Position numbers and translations under genes: made by a program | Assembly (NCBI RefSeq): GCF_037325665.1 | Contig: NC_090253.1 | Span: 14,215,020 to 14,279,019 of the forward strand | Reading direction: 5' to 3' | DNA: 64,000 nucleotides | Source: Littorina saxatilis | Taxonomy: Eukaryota; Mollusca; Gastropoda; Littorinimorpha; Littorinidae | Part shown: in pieces, positions 52,170 through 63,359 of the stretch | Position numbering within the stretch: position 1 is the stretch's first letter | Layout of the letters: every line of letters starts with the position of its first letter | Notes under the pieces: generated by a model | Told to the model about the DNA's origin: nothing | What the model saw: only the letters and a program-made list of their open reading frames with translations | Databases searched by the model: none

Positions 52170-55100
52170 CTGAAAAAGTAAAAACATAAAAAAATTAACA
52201 CTTTATTTTTGTTTGTTATCGATACATTTATTCAAGCCAAATTCATAATAGGTCTTGCACTTAATATGTATTCAAAACCACATAAAATAAACACCTTTTC
52301 ACATTTATTTTTATAGGCACACTTGTTCAGGCCAAAGTCTTCATTGCTCTTGTATTTCACATGCATTCAAAACCAAATGTGTATTACATGCCCTCTCTAT
52401 CAATACTGATTACAAATAAAAAGAACTGAAGAGAAGAAAAACAAATTAATATAATAATAAGATAAATAAAATGAAAGCTGTGAATAAAGCAAATAAGAAA
52501 TACATTAGCAAATAAACAACTCAAGACAATAAAAGGCCTACATTAACCCTTTCGCTGCCAATCAAAACTTCCTGACTGCCAGGGAATATTGGAGTTCGGG
52601 GTGTAATAATTCACAAAAAATTCTAGCTCCAAACTGGCAGTAGGTAGGAAAGTAAAACCTATGTTATTTTTAAAGGAAATTCAACCAAGAATCTGTTTTT
52701 AGTATCTAATCATGGAAATAATGCACAAGTGCAGGACGGGTATACCCGTCCTAAGGCAGTCAAGGGGTTAAAAAAAAGCAGGCCTTTTACTGTCAAACTC
52801 CTTTTGATCCTGCTAAATAGGGCCCAGTAGTCAAAATTGAGGGAAATAGTCCTGAAAGAAAGGATGAGACCCCCCTGCAGGAGAAGCTGTTTGGCGACCT
52901 GGCAGCTCTGAAGACGGCGGGGAAATTGGTTTGCGCCGCAGGCTTGGACGTCTGAATAAGTGAACAAGGAAGAAGTCCAAAAAGCATGGTAAGTGTCATG
53001 TTCATTTTGCACAGGGCAAAATACTTGAAATTACCGGTTAACATCGGCCTTAACTCACCCCATTGAACTCTTCTTTCTCTCTGTTCTCCACGAGGTGAGG
53101 GGCCCAGCTGATGCCAGACATGGGGAAGAAATCCTCCGACACTTGGGCAAACGGACTTATCTGCAAAACAAGCAATCACATTGTGTAAAATCAACAGCAG
53201 CAAAAGACTCTCAATGTTCCATGTCTTTTAACATCCTAGGTATAAGGCCTCCTGATGCCAAAAGGCACACAAGACACTGTGGTGAGGCGATACAAAAGCG
53301 TACAAATTCTTATTCACTCGGTAGGAACATGTACAGTTTTCCCCAGGGAGAAAGCAACCTGAATTTTCATGTGTGTATTTTCACAGAACTTATCACCTTC
53401 CCTTCCCAGCCTGAAGTCTGGAAGAAGGGCTAATTTCTCACAGTCACACTGTGGCACTTAATAGTCAAGCTAAGCCCACAACCCCCCCCCCCCCTTTAAG
53501 AATATTATAAATAAATGAAACTTAATTCGTGGTTTTGACAAAATCAAAAAAATCAAACATTCATGGCAAACGCAATCACAGCCAATAGTTCTGACTGCTT
53601 GCCAAAGCTCACAGCAAATATCAATCATAATTAGCTGTAATAACAACAAGTCGCGTAAGGCGAAAATACAATATTTAGTCAAGTAGCTGTCGAACTCACA
53701 GAATGAAACTGAACGCAATGCCATTTTTCAGCAAGACCGTATACTCGTAGCATCGTCAGTCCACCGCTCATGGCAAAGGCAGTGAAATTGACAAGAAGAG
53801 CGGGGTAGTAGTTGCGCTAAGAAGGATAGCACGCTTTTCTGTACCTGTCTTTGTTTTAACTTTCTGAGCGTGTTTTTAATCCAAACATATCATATCTATA
53901 TGTTTTTGGAATCAGGAACCGACAAGGAATAAGATGAAAGTGTTTTAAAATTGATTTGGACAATTTAATTTTGATAATAATTTTTATATATTTAATTTTC
54001 AGAGCTTGTTTTTAATCCAAATATAACATATTTATATGTTTTTGGATTCAGAAAATGATGGAGAATAAGATGAACGTAAATTTGGATCGTTTTATAAATT
54101 TTTATTTTTTTTTTTACAATTTTCAGATTTTTAATGACCAAAGTCATTAATTAATTTTTAAGCCACCAAGGTGAAATGCAATACCGAAGTCCGGGCTTCG
54201 TCGAAGATTACTTGACCAAAATTTCAACCAATTTGGTTGAAAAATGAGGGCGTGACAGTGCCGCCTCAACTTTCACGAAAAGCCGGATATGACGTCATCA
54301 AAGACATTTATCAAAAAAATGAAAAAAACGTTCGGGGATTTCATACCCAGGAACTCTCATGTCAAATTTCATAAAGATCGGTCCAGTAGTTTAGTCTGAA
54401 TCGCTCTACACACACACACAGACAGACAGACAGACACACACACACACACACACACACACACCACGACCCTCGTCTCGATTCCCCCCTCTACGTTAAAACA
54501 TTTAGTCAAAACTTGACTAAATATAAAAACTGGCCATGAGAGGTATGCACAAGACAGTATCCAACTGGGTGGAAACCAAGTACTGGTTCAGATTGGTTGA
54601 AATCACAAAACCACATACAAATATAAATTTCAACCAATCCGACCCAGCTCTTGGTTCCCACTCAGTTGGCCTTTTCTCATGCACACCACCCAAGGTCCTC
54701 CCCAATCCTGTACCTTCTTCTCAATGAGGTCAGTAAAAACGACGTCCCTGAAGAACGGGAGGTCTTGTAGCGTGTTCAGGTCACACAGTCGCCGCTGAGG
54801 GCTCTTAGTCAGCAACTGTGACAACATCATACAAAGGTATGGATAAAAAGCACACCCAAGACACGCCCCCCAAAACACACCAGACAAATAGAAAACTTCT
54901 TCAAGCCAGAAAGTAACAAGAAATTCCTCCGAGGTAGGAAAAACACCCCCGTCAAAGGGAAATAACCTTCTCAGTTGGTGGCAGTGACTGAGTGAGAATG
55001 GTTATTTCCCTTTGACCATGAAGATGTCCCTGTATAAGTCCTTGTATAATTTTAATCCACCAATAACTCCCTAACCGTGTGTTTGACTGGTCCCAATTTT

Positions 55101-58100
55101 TGTAAGGACCGTCTCAGGAATGTATAGAACCTGTTCACCAAGTTTGGTGACGATCGGTCCGTTCATTCTTGAGATCTATATGCGAACACAAACAAACAAA
55201 CACATGGACCGAATCCTATACACACCCCTATACCGGGGGTGTAAAGACAGTGGAAGGAGGATTAGGCACCAGCAGGCCTGCACAGAAGTTGTGTGTGTCC
55301 ACCCTTAACCCACCAGGCACGGCCGGGTTTCAAACAATCAATCAATACGAGGCTTATATCGCACGTATTCCGTGGGTACAGTTCTAAGAGCAGGGATTTT
55401 AATTTTTTTTAATTTTTATTTTATGCAATTTATATTGTGCACATATTCAAGGCGCAGGGATATAGTTATGCCGTGTGAGATGGAATTTTTTTACACAATA
55501 CATCACGCATTCACATCAGCCAGCAGATCGCAGCCATTTCGGCGCATATCCTACTTTTCACGGCCTATTATTCCAAGTCACACGGGTATTTTGGTGGACA
55601 TTTTTATCTATGCCTATACAATTTTGCCAGGAAAGACCCTTTTGTCAATCGTGGGATCTTTAACGTGCACACCCCAATGTAGTGTACACGAAGGGACCTC
55701 GGTTTTTCGTCTCATCCGAAAGACTCAACCTTCCGCATGGGAGGCTGGCGTCTTATCTACTAGACCATTGCGTCCAACTCACAGACACACAATACTAGGC
55801 CACTGCGTCCAACTCACAGACACACAATACTAGGCCACTGCGTCCAACTCACAGACACACAATACTAGACCATTGCGTCCAACCCACAGACACACAATAC
55901 TAGGCCACTGCGCCCAACTCACAGACACACAATACTAGACCACTGTGTCCAACTCACAGACACACAATACTAGACCACTGTGTCCAACTCACAGACACAC
56001 AATACTAGACCACTGTGTCCAACTCACAGACACACAATACTAGACCACTGTGTCCAACTCACAGACACACAATACTAGACCACTGCGTCCAACTCACAGA
56101 CACACAATACTAGACCACTGCGTCCAACTCACAGACACACAATACTAGGCCACTGTGTCCAACTCACAGACACACAATACTAGACCACTGCATCCAACTC
56201 ACAGACACACAATACTAGGCCACTGCGTCCAACTCACAGACACACAATACTAGACCATTGCGTCCAACTCACAGACACACAATACTAGACCATTGCGTCC
56301 AACTCACAGACACACAATACTAGACCATTGCGTCCAACTCACAGACACACAATACTAGACCATTGCGTCCAACCTACAGACACACAATACTAGACCATTG
56401 CGTCCAACTCACAGACACACAATACTAGACCATTGCGTCCAACTCACAGACACACAATACTAGACCATTGCGTCCAACTCACAGACACACAATCACTTAG
56501 ACAAACACACTTTATTTTTTTTTTATTCTCTTTATTTATATAGCGCCTTATCCGAAGTTCAAAGCGCTTTATGCCGTGTGAGATGGAATTTTTTACACAA
56601 TATATCACGCATTCACATCGACCAGCAAACCTCAAGCCTGTTAGGCGAATGTTCACCTTTCGCGGCCTTTATTCCAAGTCACACGGGTATTTGATGGACA
56701 TTTTTATCTATGCCTATACAATTTTGCCAGGAAAGACCCTTTTGTCAATCGTGGGATCTTTAACGTGCACACCCCAATATAGTGTACACGAAGGGACCTC
56801 GGTTTTTCGTCTCATCCGAAAGACTAGCACGTGAACCCACCATCTAGGTTAGGAAAGGGGGGAGAAAATAGCGGCCCGACCCAGGGTCGAACACGCAACC
56901 TCTCGATTCCGAGCGCAAGTGCGTTACCACTCGGCCACCCAGTCAACTTACATGTTACACACACACACATACAGACAAGGACACACCAACACATACACAC
57001 AGCCATACCCTGTGTACGACGTCCTGGATTTTGTCCTTGAAGGTTCCAGGCAAGAGGTAGTCACACTGAAACACCTTGGTGGCCATGTTGGTGTGATTGT
57101 CGGCCGCGTCCACAGGGTACTGCATCACAACACAAAGGCAATGGCTAAAACTGCTCAACTTACGATTGAAGGCACTAGCAGCTTTACAAAAAAAACATAC
57201 ATAAAAAAAATCCCACTCTGCAGAGAAAGAAGTCAAGATGTTCATTTTTACATTAAGTCAAGTTTTGACATAGACGGGGAATCAAGACGAGGGTTGTGGT
57301 GTGTGTGTGTGTGTGTGCGTGTAGAACGATTCCAAGACAACTACAAGACCAATCTTAATGAAATTTCACATGCAAGTTCCTGGATATGATATCCCCAGAC
57401 TATTTTTTCCTTTTTTTGATAAATATCATTTATGACATTTCCGGCTTTTCGTGAAAGTTGAGGCCTCATTTTTCGATTAAATGAATTGAAATTTTGGTCA
57501 AGCAATGTTCGACGAAGGCCGGACTTTGGTATTGAATTTCAGCTTGGAGGCTTAAAAATTAATTAATGAGTTTGGTCATTAAAAATCAGAATTTTTTTTT
57601 ATAAAATGATCAAAAAATAATTTCATCTTTTTTTTCATCATTTTCCGATTCGAAAAACATATGAATATGTTATATTTGGATTAAAAACAAGCTCTGAAAA
57701 TTAAAAATAAGAAAATTATGATTGAAACTAAATTTCCGAAATCGACTTAAAAACAATTTTATCTTATTCCTTGTCGATTTCTGATTCCATAAACATATAC
57801 AGTCGAACCCACTTAAAACGAACACGCTAGTTACGAATTTTGACTTATAACGTATTAGTTTTAAGTTCCCAACTGAATACCTCTTTCTTCATGCTTAAAA
57901 AAAATGCTTAAAACGAATTCTTTATAACGAATTTATGCTTATAACGAGCACTTTTTGGATTCCCAAGCATGCATAATGTCTGTAATTTACTCACGCTTAT
58001 GACGAAATCTTTAAACTCGTCCCGAGATCGACATATCATGGGAATTTGAGAAGTTTGAATACATGTGTCAAAGTCTTCCCTTGCGTCGACTGCTTGAACC

Positions 58101-59864
58101 ATTGCTCAACCGATCACTGAATAAAGTTAAACTGATTACACTGTACTCACAAAACAATTTCAAATTTAGAATCAAAGTGATTGATAGCTCAGACACTGAA
58201 CATGAATGACTGACTGACATTTATTTCCTTCGCGAATACCAAAAACGAAACATCAATGTTTAGAACGGAAGCCATTGCCAAAAAATATAGATGCCAGAGT
58301 GGTTTCCCTTGGACAAGGGAAACCACACTCTCAACGTTTGCGTTCGCGATAGTTTATCAGTCAGTCAGTGCTTTCGATTTGGATTTGAACATCATGTTGC
58401 AACAACAACAAAAAAAACTAAATTGGCCAAGGTTTGCTACCCGTCGCCAAGCTAAGTGATTCCGGACAAATGATAGGAACAACGCGAATGTGGACAGTGT
58501 CAGTGTGTGCGTGTGTGTGACCAAAAACGTAACAACTGGATGAAACATCTGTGTGCTCACTCTCACTCAAACTCAACAATCATCACTCAACATGAGACAC
58601 ACATGAACATGTAACTGAATATGTCACTTTATTGTCTAAACGTGAAGCAGCATGAAAGTTGCGAAAGAAACAAATTGAAACACCATAAAATGTACAAGAC
58701 TTAAAAAAAAAAAAATAAAAAAAAATAAAAAAAAATCAATCAATTTTCTTAATACGAATTTTGGTTAAGACGAACTTTTTTTTCGATCCCCAGTGATTCG
58801 TCTTAAGCGAGTTCGACTGTATAGATATGTTATTTTTGGATTAAAAACAAGCTCAGAAAGTTAAAAAGAATAGAGATACAGAAAAGCGTGCTATCCTGCT
58901 TGGTGCAACCACTACTGCGCTTTAATGTCTTCTCAATTTCACTGCCTTTTCAACAAGCGGGGGACTGGCGATACGGTCTTGGTGAAAAAATGCAGTGAGT
59001 TCAGTCTCATTCTGTGAGTTGGACAGCTTGACTAAATGTAGTTATTTCGCCTCACGCGACTTATTTTCATGTGTCCTCATGGACGGTTGGTCTTATCCCA
59101 TATATAAAAGCATGGGCAGATCCCAGTTAGTGAGAAGACCTGTTTTCAAGGGAAGTAACCCACGGTAGAATGATGAAAGGATGTAAAAGAAAAGGTTACT
59201 AAAGATAATTCACACTCTTTTTCATCTTCTACAATCTTAGTTTCTCCCCCCCCCCCCCCCCCCCCACCCCCACACACACACACTCTTTCACCCCTCCCAT
59301 TCTTTCTCTCTTTTTCCCCCTACTGCCCTCATTCCTCTACCCGGTGTCACGAACTGAAAACTCTGCCTGAAAAATCCTTCTCACTGTGGTCAATGCGCAT
59401 GCGCTAACATGGGGAGATTAATCAGGTCGTGAACAACCTAACCCTAACCCTTACCCTAACCCTAATCCTAACCCTAACCCATGGTTCGTTCGGTCAAAGG
59501 GTCGCATTTTTTTAAGTCCAAGATTGGCGCATGCGCATTGACCGCAATGAGAAGGATTGTTCAGCAGAGGTTTCAGTTCGTGACACCGGATGCCCTTCTC
59601 CAATTACCTTGCCGACTAGCATGGTGAACATGAGGACGCCCAAGGACCACCAGTCCGCAGCATGGTCATACGGGTACACTGTTAACACTTCCGGCGCTGA
59701 AACATCAACACTAGATAATAATAGTAATAAATAATAATACATGTATTAATAATAAAAAAATAAAAATGATAATAAATAGCTTTTGGTTGTTCCATCACAT
59801 TAGATTTTGTTCAGCCAGGTGTGATAAAACAAAAGAAGTCATGCATCAATACATATGTGGGCGT

Positions 59865-59944
<80 letters not shown>

Positions 59945-62900
59945 ACACACAAACATACACACAAACACTCACACACATGCATACACACACACACACTCTC
60001 TCTCTCTCTAACACACACACAAGCACACTCCTCACCCATGTACTGCAGAGTTCCACAGACGGTGCGTGTCTGTCCGCCGCCCTGGAGCCACTTGGCCAGG
60101 CCGAAGTCTGTCAGCTGCATGTGACCTGCCAACACCAGAGATGACGATGAAAAACAGCCAAAAAGAAGGAAAATGGCATAAAAAGGTTAACCCCTTTCAC
60201 AATCAGAAACCAAATACAGTCAAACCTGTCATTGCGACCACCTCTCTAAAAAGAACACCTGCCAAACTGTACAACCACCTTGATGAATCTCTGAAGATTT
60301 TTTTCCATATAATTCACCTTTCAATAATAACCACTTTTGGTCTGCCCCTTTGGTGGTCGTTAAAGACAGGTTCGACTACATCACGATTTGACTAAATTTT
60401 GTTATTCCTGGCTAAAATGAAAAATAAGACAGGCGTTGATTCACACATAACTATGGCACTGTTTACTGCTTGACTATGAAACAACACCTGTCCAACTTTC
60501 AAACATGAGTATGCAGGAAGATTTTCTTCAAAAGACACAACATTCTCACCGCCAAATCATAATACAATAGGAGAGTTTGCTGCACTTACCTCCATTTGCT
60601 TCTCATGCTTGGTTTAAACAGTGTTTTATTCAACAATTTATGGATATAATATACATAACAAGCATGTTTAGGATCACGCTTCTACTTTGTCAAACAGAGA
60701 GAGTGAGACTGCCGGTAATCACCCACAACCTTTTCATCTTATTTTCAACAACACCAAGTCTGTCAAATGCATTTTAAATGTTAATGATCTGCTAATCAAA
60801 ATGCTCATTTATTGATTTTAACACTCATTGGTAATTAATTAATTACACCACTCCCACAGTTCTATATGAAAATAACCTGCTGCTCAGAGTATATCACTCA
60901 CCAGAAGAGTCCAGCAAAATATTTTCCATCTGAAACCAGGAGAAAAAAAGGGTTTTAATCACAATCAGACACGCCGCACAGGAAGAGAAGTACAAATGAC
61001 AAAATTATTCACTTCCGTACGCTAATCTGCAGCTGTGAAGTACATGTGGAAACACACATTTTTTTATTAAATGAATGAATCGGTTTTGCCGCTGCCGCAA
61101 CCTTCATGTCGCTACATGGAAACACAGATTTAACACTTTACTTTGGCAGTGTGCAATGGCATACTTCACAGGAATGTTTCTCAGGCTCACGCACATACAC
61201 ACCAAAAAACCAAACCACTCCATAAATGTTTGACTGCTATTTCAAGACAGAGCTGTATCTCATAAAAATGTTGTAAAATGCTTCGACTGATGTGGGTCAC
61301 GCAGGAAGTTTAGCAATCAAAAATTCGTACCTTCACGTCTCTGTAGATTACACCACTGTTATGCAAGTAATCTGAAAACGAGAAGTTTCAAAGATAAGAA
61401 CAGTTTTCCCCAAAATTAAAAATAAATCATCAGGATTTCAGTTATATACAGTTGCATAATCATTAAAGCCAAAGAAAGGAGGGAGGGGTGATATTGGAGC
61501 AGTTCTGTTTCACCGTTCCACACTGTTCTTCTTCTTCAGCGTTCCAGAATTGTCTAGTGACGTGTGAGCTCGTTTGCCCATTTGGGTTCCCCACACTATA
61601 CTCTGAGAGCATAGTCAGCTTCACTCCGCTTTCGTTGAGTGGGCATGCTGGGTATTTTTGTGTTTCCATAACCCACCGAACTCTGACATGGATTACAGGA
61701 TCTTTTCCGTGCGCACTTGGTCTTGTGCTTGCGTGTACACACGAAGGGGGTTAAGTCACTAGCAGGTCTGCACATAAGTTGACCTGGGAGATCGGAAAAA
61801 TGTCCACTCTTAACCCACCAGGCGGCAGCGACCGGGATTCGAACTCACGACCTCCCGATTAGGAGGCCGACGTCTTACCAACACGCCACTGCGCCCGTCG
61901 TTCCACACTGAATTTTGTTTTGCACAAACAGATCCACATCTGAAAAGATAATAATGAAAATAACGAAAAATGGTCACACCCGTTTTCAGCACAGCTTCAG
62001 CTTGTCTCTCTTGCTAACACACTCTCTCACACACAATCTATCTCAATCTCAAGCAAACGTGTGTGTATGTACGCACAAATTACTAACACACACACACACT
62101 CTCTCTTTCTCACACACACAATTTCTCTCTCACTCTCTCTCTCTCTCTCACCCACACACTCTCTCTTTCTCACACACACAATTTCTCTCTCACTCTCTCT
62201 CTCTCTCTCACCCACACACACTCTCTCTTTCTCACACACACAATTTCTCTCTCACTCTCTCTCTCTCTCACCCACACACACTCTCTCTTTCTCACACACA
62301 CAATTTCTCTCTCACTCTCTCTCTCTCTCTCTCACCCACACACACTCTCTCTTTCTCACACACACAATTTCTCTCTCACTCTCTCTCTCTCTCTCTCACC
62401 CACACACACTCACATTCTCTTTCCCCTGCCACCAATACCTACAAATCACTCCCAACTCCACACAGACAGGCACAGTCACACATACCCAAGACCATTGCCA
62501 TTTCAGAGATGTAGATCTTGACCAGTTGCTCTGGGAAGGCACCATGAAATGTCCACAGCGTGAACAACTCGCCGTAAGGAATGTATTCTAACACTGCAAC
62601 AACAGGGATACATACCATTCATTAATCCAGAAATATACCTGTACAAATCTCAAAATATACTGGAAGTGTGTGGAGTTTAAAAGATCAAGCTTCAATAACA
62701 TCCAAGAAAACATAAATGTTAAGTTCGTCCCCAGACAGCTGGATGTCCATACATCCAAATGCTACTCAGTCTCTGGCCAATAAAAAAAAAAAGGAAAAGG
62801 ATTCTAATGATTTTCTCATGGCTACCTGTCTAACATAAGGGTTTAATATTTAATTGCTCCCCCCCCCTCACCCATTATTATAATGTAAACTCTGTATTAG

Positions 62901-63281
62901 GTGTGCTTTAAATAGTTTGCATTACAATAAGACAGATTTCTGGAAGTGTCACGACTTACACTTGCAAAAACATAGCACAAGATTTAAATTTCAAGAACTC
63001 CTGTTTCCCTGAACCATAAATATTATACAATGTAGCAAAAACACAACACAAGCTGCTGACAGACTGTAGGTTTTCCAGCTTCTGATTTGCAAAGCTGGCT
63101 CTGCCATGAGCCAGGCTGAGCATGACAAAATCAAATTGGGGGATGCCTAGCGGGAAAGACCCACCAGGCCAGTTGCAGATGAAAAAGTCACGGAGCCGCA
63201 GAGCTTACCTATGTACAGATTGCGTCGTGATTGCCAGTACTCGTAGGCTTTGACGATAAGCGGATGCTCTCCAGCCATTTG
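52110..63281 (-). CDS. RSKR: RSKR-like AGC protein kinase, 3' part (10 exons, 5' end outside window)
   Basis: Exons in coding order: 63209-63281, 62486-62593, 61331-61371, 60902-60929, 60036-60125, 59608-59696, 57009-57119, 54714-54815, 53059-53160 and 52110-52169. All introns are GT-AG, the phases agree, and the total is 804 nt (267 aa and stop). Landmarks, counted from the first visible residue, are [13 protein letters not shown] (hinge), IYRDVKMEN with catalytic D72, K74 and N77, TDFGLAK (D90), [14 protein letters not shown] (activation segment, 106-118), [14 protein letters not shown] and LPFFRDV. The GTLQYMAPEVL...[13 protein letters not shown] pattern and LYIVLEY match RSKR (SgK494) better than RSK or S6K. 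The catalytic residues seen are intact, so it is probably an active Ser/Thr kinase; its substrates are unknown. No AGC hydrophobic motif (FxxF) is seen in the tail. It converges on FKBP6 with about 11 kb of repeats between them. Confidence 0.85.
52553..52770. mobile_element. 218-bp MITE with perfect inner palindrome
   Basis: Worn inverted ends 'ttaaccctttcgctgcc' and 'ggcagtcaaggggttaa'. The 16-bp palindrome 'gacgggtatacccgtc' lies at about 52,736-52,751. Non-coding; in the last RSKR intron. Confidence 0.65.
53059..53160 (-). CDS. RSKR: RSKR exon, residues 215-248, C-terminal tail
   Basis: Encodes [19 protein letters not shown] and on to EEFNG. The start ISPF fits the AGC tail (PxP-like region). 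The donor is gtgagt. Confidence 0.85.
53161..53646. other. RSKR intron sequence without recognisable features
   Basis: Apart from a C-run near 53,487-53,497 nothing stands out. Confidence 0.5.
53647..54523 (-). repeat. Dispersed repeat family R, copy R6 (full length)
   Basis: Runs from 'caagtcgcgtaaggcgaaaa' to 'aaaacttgactaaat', the full R order in reverse, in an RSKR intron. Confidence 0.92.
54714..54815 (-). CDS. RSKR: RSKR exon, residues 181-214, end of kinase domain
   Basis: Encodes [20 protein letters not shown] and [14 protein letters not shown], the conserved R of helix I and the 'HPFF'-like end. The donor is gtacag. Confidence 0.9.
54917..55243 (-). repeat. Dispersed repeat family Q, copy Q2
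   Basis: Inverse of Q1 with the same two boundaries. A short 'tggcagtgactgagtgagaa' segment is extended here relative to Q1. Confidence 0.85.
55340..55760 (-). mobile_element. SINE family S2, copy b
   Basis: Body as in S2a, starting with the '(AATC)n' tail and 'acgaggcttatatcgcacg' at the low end. The tRNA-like head, read on -, has 'ggtctagtagataagacg' as A-box. Directly upstream of the head lies the 35-bp array. Confidence 0.8.
55761..56495. repeat. 35-bp minisatellite, 21 units
   Basis: The unit 'tagaccattgcgtccaac' plus 'tcacagacacacaatac' runs from 55761 to the unit starting at 56461, exactly 20 x 35 bp, with no length change and few substitutions. The first unit overlaps the S2b head ('ctagaccattgcgtcca'), so the array grew from the SINE. 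Confidence 0.95.
56545..56946 (-). mobile_element. SINE family S2, copy c (with tRNA head)
   Basis: The head on - reads 'ggccgagtggtaacgcact' (A-box) and 'gtgttcgaccctgg' (B-box), then the S2 body 'tctttcggatgagacgaaaa'. This copy shows the normal S2 join, without a tandem array. Confidence 0.85.
57009..57119 (-). CDS. RSKR: RSKR exon, residues 144-180
   Basis: Encodes [20 protein letters not shown] and [16 protein letters not shown], the helix G-H region. It is in phase 0 at both ends. It abuts a CA-rich run and the head of an S2 SINE on its downstream side. Confidence 0.88.
57250..59062 (+). repeat. Dispersed repeat family R, copy R7, split by a pogo-like element
   Basis: R order from 'cattaagtcaagttttgac' to 'cgcctcacgcgactt', more diverged than R2 or R6. 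It is interrupted at 'aacata/tagatatg' by the element at 57800-58819. Confidence 0.88.
57800..58819. mobile_element. Pogo/Tigger-like non-autonomous element with TA target duplication
   Basis: Ends 'cagtcgaacccacttaaaac' and inverse 'cttaagcgagttcgactg', with TA on both sides (57798-57799 and 58820-58821). Subterminal 'ttataacgaatt'-type motifs occur at both ends. An inner hairpin ('ggtttcccttgg'/'caagggaaacc') lies near 58,299-58,326. No transposase motif was seen. Confidence 0.85.
59341..59589. mobile_element. 249-bp inverted-repeat element with telomere-like core
   Basis: About 63-bp inverted ends ('ccggtgtcacgaactgaaa' and on to 'caatgcgcatgcgc') enclose about 44 bp of (CCCTAA)n-like sequence at 59437-59480, seven units with two variants. 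It lies 18 bp inside an RSKR intron from the donor. No clear target duplication. Confidence 0.85.
59608..59696 (-). CDS. RSKR: RSKR exon, residues 114-143, APE and helix F
   Basis: Encodes [20 protein letters not shown] and [10 protein letters not shown]. Its donor (gtaattgg) lies 18 bp from a telomere-repeat-bearing inverted-repeat element. Confidence 0.93.
59868..60022. repeat. (CA)n microsatellite
   Basis: Long CA run with CT interruptions, ending 13 bp from the donor of an RSKR exon. Confidence 0.95.
60036..60125 (-). CDS. RSKR: RSKR exon, residues 84-114, DFG and activation segment
   Basis: Encodes [18 protein letters not shown] and [12 protein letters not shown]. The T-loop Thr (T106, before VCGTLQYM) is in the place phosphorylated in AGC kinases. 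Confidence 0.93.
60217..60378. mobile_element. 162-bp pogo/Tigger-like MITE
   Basis: Ends 'cagtcaaacctgtc' and 'gacaggttcgact', with 'gaccacc' and 'ggtggtc' just inside. TA precedes the left end. Non-coding; lies in an RSKR intron. Confidence 0.75.
60379..60901. other. RSKR intron sequence without recognisable features
   Basis: AT-rich; nothing that I can name. Confidence 0.5.
60902..60929 (-). CDS. RSKR: RSKR micro-exon (28 nt), residues 75-84
   Basis: Encodes MENILLDSS and one base of the next codon. It completes the catalytic loop begun in the previous exon. The donor is gtgagt. Confidence 0.88.
61331..61371 (-). CDS. RSKR: RSKR exon (41 nt), residues 61-74, catalytic loop
   Basis: Encodes [14 protein letters not shown] with the catalytic Asp and Lys. 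A small exon with clean sites (ttttcag, gtacga). Confidence 0.9.
61526..61898 (-). mobile_element. SINE family S1, copy e (different 3' tail)
   Basis: Head and body as in copy d, but the part next to the (TTC)n tail reads 'gcgttccagaattgtc' and 'ttcactccgctttcgttgag' instead of the usual S1 tail. Perfect 12-bp target duplications 'cgttccacactg' lie at 61514-61525 and 61899-61910. Confidence 0.9.
62020..62410. repeat. Compound CT/CA minisatellite, about 60-64 bp period
   Basis: 'cacacacacaatttctctct' recurs at about 62,113, 62,173, 62,234, 62,294 and 62,358, with CT and CA runs between. It ends about 75 bp from an RSKR exon. Confidence 0.9.
62486..62593 (-). CDS. RSKR: RSKR exon, residues 25-61
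   Basis: Encodes [18 protein letters not shown] and [17 protein letters not shown], the hinge and helices D-E. The donor is gtatgt. Confidence 0.9.
62594..63208. other. RSKR intron sequence without recognisable features
   Basis: A short C-run near 62,860 and AT-rich sequence; no repeat partner seen. Confidence 0.5.
63209..63281 (-). CDS. RSKR: RSKR exon (first visible), residues 1-25
   Basis: Encodes [20 protein letters not shown] and NLYI, the alphaC-beta4 to beta5 region. The acceptor is attatttgcag and the donor is gtaagc. It ends in phase 1. Confidence 0.88.
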
Positions 63282-63359
63282 CTGCAAATAATTATGTAAA
63301 ATAAAGGCAAATGTAAGAGCAAAGTACAAAAGAAAATATGCACACCCAAACTAAAACAG

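Noticed and set aside
55761-56495. CRISPR-like array (regular 35-bp units)
   Set aside because: The units are contiguous with no unique spacers, and the setting is an animal genome. It is a minisatellite seeded by a SINE.
57908-58459. Transposase remnants in the pogo-like element
   Set aside because: The open frames overlap AT-rich subterminal repeats and a hairpin and show no HTH or DDE pattern.
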